A stretch of 64,000 nt of DNA, taken from contig NZ_KB893433.1 of assembly GCF_000374085.1 (NCBI RefSeq), forward strand, positions 33,462 to 97,461. Direction: 5' to 3'. This DNA comes from Spirosoma spitsbergense DSM 19989. Its GTDB lineage: Bacteria; Bacteroidota; Bacteroidia; Cytophagales; Spirosomataceae. Each line of letters begins with the position of its first letter. Positions within the stretch are counted from its first letter, which is position 1. Shown in pieces: positions 54,318 to 61,638 of the stretch. The notes beneath the pieces were generated by a model. It was not told the origin of the DNA, searched no databases, and saw only the letters and a program-made list of their open reading frames with translations. The position numbers and the translations under genes are program-made.

Positions 54318-55559
54318 TCAGGCAAATCGCTCCGGCCTGAATGCGGCAATATCCATACTTTTTGATGGACCATCTACTACTTCACTCACTAATTTACCGG
54401 TTGCCGGACCAAGACTCAACCCCATCATGCCATGGCCTGTAGCCAGAATCACATTTTCGTATTTCTGCGTGCGGCCGATGTACGGCAGGCCGTCCGGTGA
54501 GCACGGGCGCAGACCCCGCCAAACCCGTTCGACGGTGGGCATAGCAACGGGGACTTCCGGATAATACTGATTGATGGCCTCTACAATACCCCGTACCCGG
54601 TTCATGTTTACCTGCATATCGGTACCGGCTACCTCGAGCGTTCCGGCAAAGCGAAGGTCGCTGCCCATCGGTGTGGCAGTGGCACGGGCTTCGAGCATGA
54701 TGGCCGGTATCCGAACGTTGTTGGTTACGTTATGCAACAAAAAACTGTATCCTTTTCCGCCCTGCAACGGTAGTTTCAGCCCTAACTGCCCGGCCATTTC
54801 CGGCGACCAGGCACCGCAGGCTACGACTACTTCGTCCACTTCATGTGAGCCGCGCGCGTGGATGGCCGTTATGCGCGAATCCGTTGTCCCGAAACCCGTT
54901 ACGGGATGCTTCTCCAGAAACGTTACCCCTTCTTTACTGAGGTAAGTGACCAGCGAATGAATTAACTGGCCGGGGTTCAGGTGGGCATCGCCGGGATAAT
55001 AGACCCCTCCCCGCACATTAACGCGGGCATGGGGTTCAAAATCCTGTACCTGCTGACCGTTCAGCAATCTGGCTTCGATACCGGCGTGGTTAGCTACGTC
55101 GGCTTCTTCCGCCATTTCACGCTCTGCAGATGCTGTTTTATACAGCATAAACAGTCCCCGTTCCTGCCATTCAAAATCCAGGTCACCATTAGCCGCCAGA
55201 TCCTGATACAGCGTTTTACTGAGCAGACTCAAATCGCGCAGCAGCGGAATAGACCGTTCTACATGTTCGGGGGTCGAGTGCCGGTAAAATAACCAGCCCC
55301 AACGCATCAGGTCCGCGTTTAAGCGGGGTTTTACGTAAAATGGGCTGGTCGATTTCAGCATCCAGCGCATTCCTTTAGCCATCATACCCGGCTGGGCAAG
55401 CGGAATAATATGACTGGGCACAATCATACCCGCGTTGCCGAGGGAACACCCATCAGCGATGATTCCCTGGTCAAATACCGTTATGCGGTGGCCCGCCTTA
55501 TGCAGATAGTAGGCCGAGCAAAGCCCGATAATTCCGCCACCAATAATACCGATGTGCAT
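54318..55559 (-). CDS. D-amino-acid dehydrogenase (D-hydroxyproline dehydrogenase type)
   Basis: FAD flavoprotein of 413 residues from the ATG at 55559. It opens with HIGIIGGGIIGLCSAYYLHKAGH, and RPCSPDGLPYIGRTQKYENVILATGHGMMGLSLGPATGKL is the DadA signature. In this operon it should oxidise cis-4-hydroxy-D-proline to the pyrroline intermediate. It follows the epimerase; a long hairpin fills the gap and overlaps the epimerase stop. An upstream ATG at 55625 lies within the hairpin and is not the likely start. Confidence 0.9.
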   Translation of the reverse strand: MHIGIIGGGIIGLCSAYYLHKAGHRITVFDQGIIADGCSLGNAGMIVPSHIIPLAQPGMMAKGMRWMLKSTSPFYVKPRLNADLMRWGWLFYRHSTPEHVERSIPLLRDLSLLSKTLYQDLAANGDLDFEWQERGLFMLYKTASAEREMAEEADVANHAGIEARLLNGQQVQDFEPHARVNVRGGVYYPGDAHLNPGQLIHSLVTYLSKEGVTFLEKHPVTGFGTTDSRITAIHARGSHEVDEVVVACGAWSPEMAGQLGLKLPLQGGKGYSFLLHNVTNNVRIPAIMLEARATATPMGSDLRFAGTLEVAGTDMQVNMNRVRGIVEAINQYYPEVPVAMPTVERVWRGLRPCSPDGLPYIGRTQKYENVILATGHGMMGLSLGPATGKLVSEVVDGPSKSMDIAAFRPERFA

Positions 55560-55564
55560 TTTGT

Positions 55565-55642
55565 AAAGAGTGAATGAGCGAAAGAATGAAAGAGCGATAT
55601 CCAGAGCAATCGCTCTTTCGCCCATTCACTCTTTCACTCTTT
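55565..55642 (-). repeat. 34-bp hairpin between epimerase and dehydrogenase
   Basis: Arms 55565-55598 and 55609-55642 pair at 28 of 34 positions around a 10-nt loop. The right arm overlaps the epimerase stop codon (55641-55643). The words GAGTGAA, GAGCGAAAG and AAGAGCG recur in other hairpins in the window. It may attenuate transcription inside the operon. Confidence 0.8.
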
Positions 55643-56645
55643 AGATTACCTGAAAGCCGTGAACGTACGGGTCGTCGTCGTCCAGAATAATGTGATTATA
55701 CCCATGTATTCTGGCCCATCCTTCAATGCTGGGTACAATGGCCGGTTGATTGGCCAACTCTGTTTCGGCTTCGATTCGTCCGTTGAAGATAGACCCGATA
55801 ATACTTTCGTGAACAAATACATCACCCGGCCTGAGCCTCCCCTGCGCGTACCACTGCGCCATCCGGGCCGATGTTCCCGTGCCGCACGGCGACCGGTCGA
55901 TGGCTTTTTCGCCGTAAAAAACGGCGTTTCGGGCGGTGGATGTCTCCTGCAAAGGCTTTCCCGTCCACAAGATATGACTCAGGCCATTGATGGTCGGGTT
56001 TTCAGGATGGACGAATGCATATTTTTCGTTCATCCGCTGGCGCATTACCCGTGCCCAGCCAATAAGCTGCTCGGCCTTGTAATGCTCCAGGCCGGGGAAG
56101 TTAGGCTGCGGGTCGACAATGGCGTAGAAATTACCGCCGTAGGCTACATCAACCGTCAGTTCACCCAACTCCGGGCATTCGACGGTTAATTTCTCAGCCG
56201 CCAGATACGACTTAATGTTGGTAATCTTCACGGAGGTCACCTTCTTACCCTCCTGCACATACTCCGCCCGAACCAGTCCGGCGGGCACCTCCAGAATCAG
56301 CACACCCGGTATTTTGGGCGTAATCAGATTCTGCTCGATGGCCACGGTTACGGTGCCGATGGTGCCATGCCCGCACATGGGCAAACAACCCGACGTTTCG
56401 ATGAACAGCACACCTGCATCGTTGGCAGGGTCGGTGGGCGGATATAGGATACTGCCCGACATCATGTCGTGGCCACGCGGCTCAAACATCAGCCCCTGCC
56501 GAATCCAGTCGTACTCGCGCAGGAAGTGCTGCCGCTTCTCGCTCATGCTTTCGCCGGACAAAAATGGAATACTGCCCCCCGTTACCACCCGCACCGGATT
56601 GCCGCAGGTATGTGCGTCGATACAGAAAAAATGAAATTCAGCCAT
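55641..56645 (-). CDS. 4-hydroxyproline 2-epimerase (proline racemase family)
   Basis: Epimerises trans-4-hydroxy-L-proline to cis-4-hydroxy-D-proline. The 334 residues have the catalytic Cys91 in MCGHGTIG and Cys254 in DRSPCGTGTSA, both intact. The residue pattern after the first Cys and the length fit the hydroxyproline branch rather than proline racemase or the dehydratase (Thr replaces the first Cys in those). It is the second gene of the operon. Confidence 0.93.
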   Translation of the reverse strand: MAEFHFFCIDAHTCGNPVRVVTGGSIPFLSGESMSEKRQHFLREYDWIRQGLMFEPRGHDMMSGSILYPPTDPANDAGVLFIETSGCLPMCGHGTIGTVTVAIEQNLITPKIPGVLILEVPAGLVRAEYVQEGKKVTSVKITNIKSYLAAEKLTVECPELGELTVDVAYGGNFYAIVDPQPNFPGLEHYKAEQLIGWARVMRQRMNEKYAFVHPENPTINGLSHILWTGKPLQETSTARNAVFYGEKAIDRSPCGTGTSARMAQWYAQGRLRPGDVFVHESIIGSIFNGRIEAETELANQPAIVPSIEGWARIHGYNHIILDDDDPYVHGFQVI

Positions 56646-56649
56646 GATT

Positions 56650-56735
56650 TAATGAGTGAATGATTCAATGAGCGAATTGTGAATGAGGTTGCGACGAAAC
56701 ATTCGCTCATTGAGTCATTCACAATTCACTCATTA
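56650..56735 (-). repeat. Long hairpin between deaminase and epimerase
   Basis: Left arm 56650-56677 and right arm 56701-56735 pair almost fully, apart from a 7-nt bulge. The right arm contains the deaminase stop codon (56733-56735). It uses the same GAGTGAA and GAGCGAA words as the hairpin at 55565-55642. Confidence 0.8.
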
Positions 56736-57638
56736 GACTAGTACCGGCCGGTTTGCCATTGCCTTTTCAATGATAGCCATCACCTGTTCGCGTTCGTCTC
56801 CGATGAGCGGCAAGCGGGGTGCCCGTACGTATTCCGAACCGATACCCGTTGCCTGAGCGGCCAGTTTGATGTATTGTACCAGTTTGGGATGAATATCCAG
56901 TTCGAGCAACGGCATAAACCAGCGGTAGATTTCCAGTGCTTCGGCTACCTGCCCCGCTTTCGCCAGGTTATAAATAGCCACGGTTTCCTGCGGGAAGGCA
57001 TCCACCAGTCCACCCACCCAGCCATCGCAACCCAGCAGCAGGGCTTCGAGGGCCAGCGTATCCACACCGCCCATCAGTTTGAAGCGGTCGCCGAAGGCAT
57101 TCCGCATCCGGGTAATGTTTGTCAGATCGCGGGTCGATTCTTTTACCGCCTGAATGTTAGGCAGCTCCGCCAGTTCCTCGAACATGGCTACGGTGGTCAT
57201 AATTTTATAATCATACGGATTATTATAAATCATGATTGGGAGCGACGTTTCCTGCGCTACGGACTTAAAAAACGTCACCGTTTCGCGGGCATCGGCCGGG
57301 TAGCGCATAGGCGGAAGCAGCATCAGACCGTCGGCCCCGCTGGCTTCGGCATCCTTCGCTATCGAGATAGCGACTTTCGTGCTCTGTTCGGCAATGTTGA
57401 CCAGTACGGGTACGTTGCCTTCGCACACCATCAGGGCCGATTTTAGCAACGCCATTTTCTCCTCGTGCAGCAGGGTACTGGCTTCGCCCAGTGAACCACC
57501 GATGATAAATCCGTGAACACCCGCATCGAACTGGGCATGGAGATTTTTCTCGAAAAGCGGCAAATCGACTTGGTCATCAGCCGTGAAGGGAGTCAATAGC
57601 GCGGGGTAAACACCCTCCCATTGTACAGAAACGTTCAT
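56733..57638 (-). CDS. 1-pyrroline-4-hydroxy-2-carboxylate deaminase (DapA family)
   Basis: Converts the pyrroline intermediate to 2-oxoglutarate semialdehyde and ammonia. A 301-residue TIM barrel of the dihydrodipicolinate-synthase family. The Schiff-base Lys166 (IQAVKESTRD), Tyr138 (IMIYNNP) and GGSLGEASTL are present. DapA itself is unlikely because the neighbours are the hydroxyproline genes. It is first in the operon, whose promoter lies in the 185-bp space shared with the divergent aat gene. Confidence 0.9.
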   Translation of the reverse strand: MNVSVQWEGVYPALLTPFTADDQVDLPLFEKNLHAQFDAGVHGFIIGGSLGEASTLLHEEKMALLKSALMVCEGNVPVLVNIAEQSTKVAISIAKDAEASGADGLMLLPPMRYPADARETVTFFKSVAQETSLPIMIYNNPYDYKIMTTVAMFEELAELPNIQAVKESTRDLTNITRMRNAFGDRFKLMGGVDTLALEALLLGCDGWVGGLVDAFPQETVAIYNLAKAGQVAEALEIYRWFMPLLELDIHPKLVQYIKLAAQATGIGSEYVRAPRLPLIGDEREQVMAIIEKAMANRPVLV

Positions 57639-57790
57639 GTGGTAAAACGAGTTAAAATCAGGTAGTCAAAGTTCCGAATTATGCCCGATAGTTCGCCTTC
57701 ACCGTTAACGGGTTCTGGCATTATTTTAACCATATTCGCCAAACTCGGTGCATCTATTCGTAATCCCAATACCTTTCTACCTCTTTTTTT

Positions 57791-57798
57791 TATCTTTG
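57791..57798 (+). promoter_or_regulatory. -7 box of aat
   Basis: TATCTTTG matches TAnnTTTG and ends 25 nt before the aat ATG. A -33 element is not clear. Confidence 0.5.
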
Positions 57799-57823
57799 TT
57801 GATACGACTGCGCCCCTGGTTTT

Positions 57824-58432
57824 ATGAACAGACTGACCGCCGACGACCTGATTTACGGGTACATCAACGGCATTTTCCCGATGGCCGATGCCGACGGTAC
57901 CCTATACTGGTACGCACCCGACCCGCGGGCCATTATCCCTATTCATACCTACAAGCCAGCCAAATCACTCCGCCCCATTCTGAACCGCAACCAGTTCGAG
58001 ATTCGTATCGACACGGCCTTTACCGATGTAATGCGGGCCTGCTCCGTTCCCCGCTCGGAGGAGGATAGCGTCTGGATTTCCGATGAGATTATTGATGCCT
58101 ACACGGAATTGCACGAAATGGGACTGGCGCACAGCGTTGAAACGTATATAGACAATCGACTGGTGGGTGGTTTATATGGGGTGGCGATGGGGTCCGTTTT
58201 TTTTGGGGAATCCATGTTTTCCCAGGTTAGCAATGCCTCTAAAGTTGCCTTCCATCACCTCATTCTAATTCTGCGCCAGCAACAGTATACGCTACTCGAT
58301 ACCCAGTTTATCAATGACAACGTTCGGCGGTACGGGGCCATTGAAATTCCCAAGGCGGATTACCTCAGGCAACTCAAAAAAGGCCTCCGCCAGAAAGCCC
58401 ATTTTACGGCAGATGTATCCGAGCGGGTTTGA
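57824..58432 (+). CDS. aat: Leucyl/phenylalanyl-tRNA--protein transferase
   Basis: Adds Leu or Phe to the N-terminus of proteins that begin with Arg or Lys, marking them for ClpAP. The 202 residues contain YWYAPDPRAIIP, WISDEIIDAYTELHEMGLAHSVE and GGLYGVAMGSVFFGESMFS, all intact. The 107-bp space after it holds the proB promoter. Confidence 0.95.
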   Translation: MNRLTADDLIYGYINGIFPMADADGTLYWYAPDPRAIIPIHTYKPAKSLRPILNRNQFEIRIDTAFTDVMRACSVPRSEEDSVWISDEIIDAYTELHEMGLAHSVETYIDNRLVGGLYGVAMGSVFFGESMFSQVSNASKVAFHHLILILRQQQYTLLDTQFINDNVRRYGAIEIPKADYLRQLKKGLRQKAHFTADVSERV

Positions 58433-58526
58433 GGTTTTCGGTATTTAGTTTACGGTGGTTTGTTGCAACGATTAGATAACTCCGTGTACCGGCAGGTGTA
58501 AACCGAATACCAAAAACAGAAACCCC

Positions 58527-58534
58527 TATCTTTG
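58527..58534 (+). promoter_or_regulatory. -7 box of proB, next to the start codon
   Basis: TATCTTTG (58527-58534) fits TAnnTTTG and ends only 5 nt before the proB ATG at 58540. Transcription should therefore begin at or just before the A of the ATG, giving a leaderless message. Confidence 0.65.
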
Positions 58535-58539
58535 CCGCC

Positions 58540-59574
58540 ATGTCGAAACCCGTTCTTGTGCTGAAATTTGGTACGGCTTCCATCACCAAACCCACCGGCG
58601 AACCCAATGAACCCGTCATGGTGGATATTGCCCGGCAAGTGGCAGCCCTGCATCCGCATTACCGCATTGTGATGGTATCCTCCGGGGCGGTGGGAGCCGG
58701 AAAATCTCTCATTCGCGACTATCGGGGCGATATTACCCAGCGAAAAGCCGCTGCGGCTGTCGGTAACCTGCTCCTGCTCAATCAATATTCCCGTTTTTTC
58801 TCTATCTACGGCATCTCTATTGCTCAAAGCCTGTGCGAACGCCATCACTTTGCCAACCGCGACCAGTTTCTGCAACTCAAACAGACCTACGAAGAACTTT
58901 GGGCCAATGGCCTGATTCCGATTGCCAATGAGAACGATGTAGTAAGCAACCGGGAACTGAAGTTTTCGGACAACGACGAACTAGCTACCCTGATTGCCGT
59001 CGGCTTTGGTGCCCAGGCCCTGATGCTGTGTACCTCGGTGGGTGGGTTACTGGATGCCAGTGGGCAAATTATCAGGCAGGTAACCGACTTCGATGAGCGC
59101 GTTTTTGGTGTTGTTAGAACCGATAAGTCGGCGATGGGCCTGGGTGGTATGGCCTCCAAACTAACCTTCGCCAAGCTGGCTACGCGCATGGGCATCCGGG
59201 TCGTTATTTTCGGATTGAGCGAACCGGACGGCCTTTCGCGGGCGTTGCAGGGCGAAACCGGCACCGAGTTCATTCCGCATCCCGTTGCCCTGTCGGCCCG
59301 AAACCGGTGGCTGGCCAGTGGCAGTCTGGCCGTGGGGCGCGTGCAGATAGACGCGGGTGCTGTGCGGGCCTTGCAGCAGCGAAGAAGTCTGCTGGCGGTG
59401 GGCATCCGGGCCGTACTGGGCGAATTTACTACCGGCGAGATGGTTGAAATTCTGGATGAAACCCAAACGACCATTGCCGTTGCCCGAACCCGGATATCCT
59501 CAGAAACGTTAGCGCAACAGCTTAATCACCAAAACGTTGAAGTAGCAAACGCCAACGACATTGTTCTTTTGTAG
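58540..59574 (+). CDS. proB: Glutamate 5-kinase
   Basis: First step of proline synthesis. A 344-residue protein with an amino-acid-kinase domain (VLKFGTASITKPTGE, VSSGAVGAGKS, NENDVVS, SAMGLGGMASKL) and a C-terminal PUA domain (GRVQIDAGAVRALQQRRSLLAVGI, FTTGEMVEI). All key elements are present. The downstream partner proA is 690 bp away because a toxin-antitoxin-like pair lies between them. Confidence 0.95.
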   Translation: MSKPVLVLKFGTASITKPTGEPNEPVMVDIARQVAALHPHYRIVMVSSGAVGAGKSLIRDYRGDITQRKAAAAVGNLLLLNQYSRFFSIYGISIAQSLCERHHFANRDQFLQLKQTYEELWANGLIPIANENDVVSNRELKFSDNDELATLIAVGFGAQALMLCTSVGGLLDASGQIIRQVTDFDERVFGVVRTDKSAMGLGGMASKLTFAKLATRMGIRVVIFGLSEPDGLSRALQGETGTEFIPHPVALSARNRWLASGSLAVGRVQIDAGAVRALQQRRSLLAVGIRAVLGEFTTGEMVEILDETQTTIAVARTRISSETLAQQLNHQNVEVANANDIVLL

Positions 59575-59616
59575 ACCGGTTTTTTTGGCCAATTTTGTCT
59601 TTTAACGAATATCAAT

Positions 59617-59886
59617 ATGGTACAGGTAACGAAACAAACCGTGCAGCAGTGGGTCATGATCGACTATCTGGCGAAGAAACATCGCTACGAAGAAACTATC
59701 ACCCGAATGGAACGCAAGTATGGTATGACACTGGCGGAATTTGAAAAGCACATCGAAACGGCGCAGAAGGAAGTATTTGAGGAATGGGACGATAACATCG
59801 ACTGGTCAGCGGCTGTGGGTATGCTTCCCGACGTAATTCAGAGTATCGAAGAGATAAAACGAGGGTCAATCGAAATTGTCGAATGA
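59617..59886 (+). CDS. Putative antitoxin of a toxin-antitoxin-like pair
   Basis: An 89-residue acidic, helical protein (KYGMTLAEFEKHIETAQKEVFEEWDDNIDWSAA). It has no recognised DNA-binding domain. It overlaps the following gene by the ATGA at 59883-59886 and sits 42 bp after proB. By size, acidity, gene order and overlap it fits the antitoxin of a TumE-type pair; the family assignment is inferred from the partner. Confidence 0.65.
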   Translation: MVQVTKQTVQQWVMIDYLAKKHRYEETITRMERKYGMTLAEFEKHIETAQKEVFEEWDDNIDWSAAVGMLPDVIQSIEEIKRGSIEIVE

Positions 59887-60176
59887 ATCGTTACGTATCA
59901 TTGATAACCAATGAATTGGTTTCTTTAGAAAACAGACCAATCGTACACAGACTAAAGGTTCTTCTTCATGATCATACCGCCGACAAATTTCAGCTGAAGC
60001 TGCGCATAGAATTTATCGATGAATCAGTTCTCTACACAAATGAGTACATCACCAGCACTATCAGAAAATACGCTTTTCAATGGCAAACTGCCAGTGATAG
60101 TTGGCTTGTTCGGTGGGACAACGTTCCGCATTTCCCTAAAATTACCTCCTTCCCGCATCACCGGCACGACTACTGA
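59883..60176 (+). CDS. TumE/DUF6516-like toxin, frame cut by an in-frame TGA
   Basis: A 97-residue basic protein ending in WDNVPHFPKITSFPHHRHDY, which matches the conserved His-rich region of the DUF6516/TumE toxin family. The stop TGA (60174-60176) is followed in the same frame by 28 more codons (TGQEVVTDSFDVVLIDVLIY, then IGDQLQKA) up to a TAA at 60261-60263, one base before the proA ATG. The tail looks like the normal C-terminus of the family. So the gene is probably a one-base nonsense pseudogene of a 126-residue toxin, or a truncated but stable form. Confidence 0.65.
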   Translation: MNRYVSLITNELVSLENRPIVHRLKVLLHDHTADKFQLKLRIEFIDESVLYTNEYITSTIRKYAFQWQTASDSWLVRWDNVPHFPKITSFPHHRHDY

Positions 60177-60264
60177 ACTGGTCAGGAAGTTGTGACTGAT
60201 AGTTTTGATGTGGTCCTTATTGATGTACTCATCTACATCGGCGACCAATTACAAAAAGCCTAAC

Positions 60265-61515
60265 ATGAATTCTATTACCCCCCTCCTCCAGGCTGCGCAA
60301 CAGGCCGCTGCCGTTGTTCGGCGGTTGACGCCGGAGCAAAAGACCAACCTGCTCAATAGGCTGGCCGACGTACTGTCCGACCATACCGCCAACATCCTGG
60401 CCGAGAACCAAAAAGACCTCGACCGGATGCCGGAAACGGACCCCAAATACGACCGGCTGAAACTTTCCGAAGCCCGCGTCGCAGACCTCTCAAAGAGTCT
60501 GCGCGAAGTAGCTGTCCTGCCCGACCCGGCGGGTGAAGTGATACTGGAACGCACCATCGAGCAGGGGTTAACCCTCAAGAAAATTGCGGTACCGCTGGGG
60601 GTTGTGGGGGTCATTTACGAAGCCCGCCCAAACGTTACGGTTGATGTAGCGGCATTGTGTCTGCGTTCGGGGAATGGCTGCGTATTGAAAGGAGGTAAAG
60701 AAGCCGATTTCTCCAACCGATACCTGATTAGCCTGATTCAGGGTGTACTGGCTGAGTTCGATGTACCTAAAGCAGCAGTTACCCTGCTCCCACCAGATAG
60801 AGCGGTGGTCAACGAACTGCTTACCGCTACCCGTTACGTAGATATCATTATTCCGCGTGGGTCGGAATCATTGATTCAGTTTGTCCGCAAAAACTCGCTG
60901 GTCCCCACCATCGAAACCGGTGCCGGTGTGTGCCATACGTACGTAGAAACATCGGCGGATTTGACAAAGGCGGCTGCCATTGTCGTGAACGCCAAAGTCT
61001 CACGCCCGTCGGTTTGTAATTCCCTGGATTGCGTGCTGGTCGACGAATCCATTGCCGACCGTTTTCTGCCCATGCTAACGGACGATTTCACGAAATGGAA
61101 TGTAGACGTATTTGCCGACGAAACCGCTTATCCCATTTTTGAGAAAGCTGGTTATACGAAGTTGCACCACGCCCAGCCCGACGATTTTGGCCGCGAATTT
61201 CTGGACTACAAATGCGCTGTAAAAGTGGTAAACGGTCTGAACGAAGCGCTGTCTCACATTCAAAATTACTCCTCCCGGCATTCCGAAGCGATTCTATCCC
61301 GGGATCAGGCGTTAATCGACCAGTTTCTTCGCGAGGTCGATGCGGCTGCTGTATACGCCAATGCCTCCACCCGCTTCACCGATGGGGGCGTGTTCGGGTT
61401 GGGAGCTGAAATCGGTATTTCAACTCAAAAGCTTCACGCCCGCGGACCATTTGCGCTGGAAAAACTGGTCACCGAAAAGTGGATTGTTGTGGGCGACGGG
61501 CAGGTGCGCTGGTAA
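60265..61515 (+). CDS. proA: Glutamate-5-semialdehyde dehydrogenase
   Basis: Second step of proline synthesis, reducing glutamyl-5-phosphate. The 416 residues from the ATG at 60265 contain GVIYEARPNVTVDVA, IPRGSESLIQFVRKNS and the catalytic Cys251 (SRPSVCNSLD). It starts one base after the extended toxin frame. An upstream frame start at 60205 would lie inside the toxin tail. A strong terminator follows. Confidence 0.96.
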   Translation: MNSITPLLQAAQQAAAVVRRLTPEQKTNLLNRLADVLSDHTANILAENQKDLDRMPETDPKYDRLKLSEARVADLSKSLREVAVLPDPAGEVILERTIEQGLTLKKIAVPLGVVGVIYEARPNVTVDVAALCLRSGNGCVLKGGKEADFSNRYLISLIQGVLAEFDVPKAAVTLLPPDRAVVNELLTATRYVDIIIPRGSESLIQFVRKNSLVPTIETGAGVCHTYVETSADLTKAAAIVVNAKVSRPSVCNSLDCVLVDESIADRFLPMLTDDFTKWNVDVFADETAYPIFEKAGYTKLHHAQPDDFGREFLDYKCAVKVVNGLNEALSHIQNYSSRHSEAILSRDQALIDQFLREVDAAAVYANASTRFTDGGVFGLGAEIGISTQKLHARGPFALEKLVTEKWIVVGDGQVRW

Positions 61516-61565
61516 ACTTTTTACTAACCCGTTCAGATCGGTGGAGCCAGGCCATTATCCGGACA

Positions 61566-61613
61566 AAACGCATCAGGGTAGCCTCTACGATTAGAAGCTA
61601 CCCTGATGCGTTT
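61566..61613. terminator. Bidirectional terminator after proA
   Basis: The 17-bp arms AAACGCATCAGGGTAGC (61566-61582) and GCTACCCTGATGCGTTT (61597-61613) are exact complements with a 14-nt loop. It separates proA from the convergent surface-protein gene. Confidence 0.85.
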
Positions 61614-61638
61614 ATAATGGTAGACGATAAGACGTGCT

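Noticed and set aside
56733..57638. DapA (lysine biosynthesis)
   Set aside because: The family fold fits, but the operon contains all the other hydroxyproline-degradation genes, so the deaminase role is preferred.
60174..60176. TGA in the toxin frame read as selenocysteine or programmed readthrough
   Set aside because: No selenocysteine insertion element or known selenoprotein context, and the following base (A) does not favour readthrough; a nonsense mutation is simpler.
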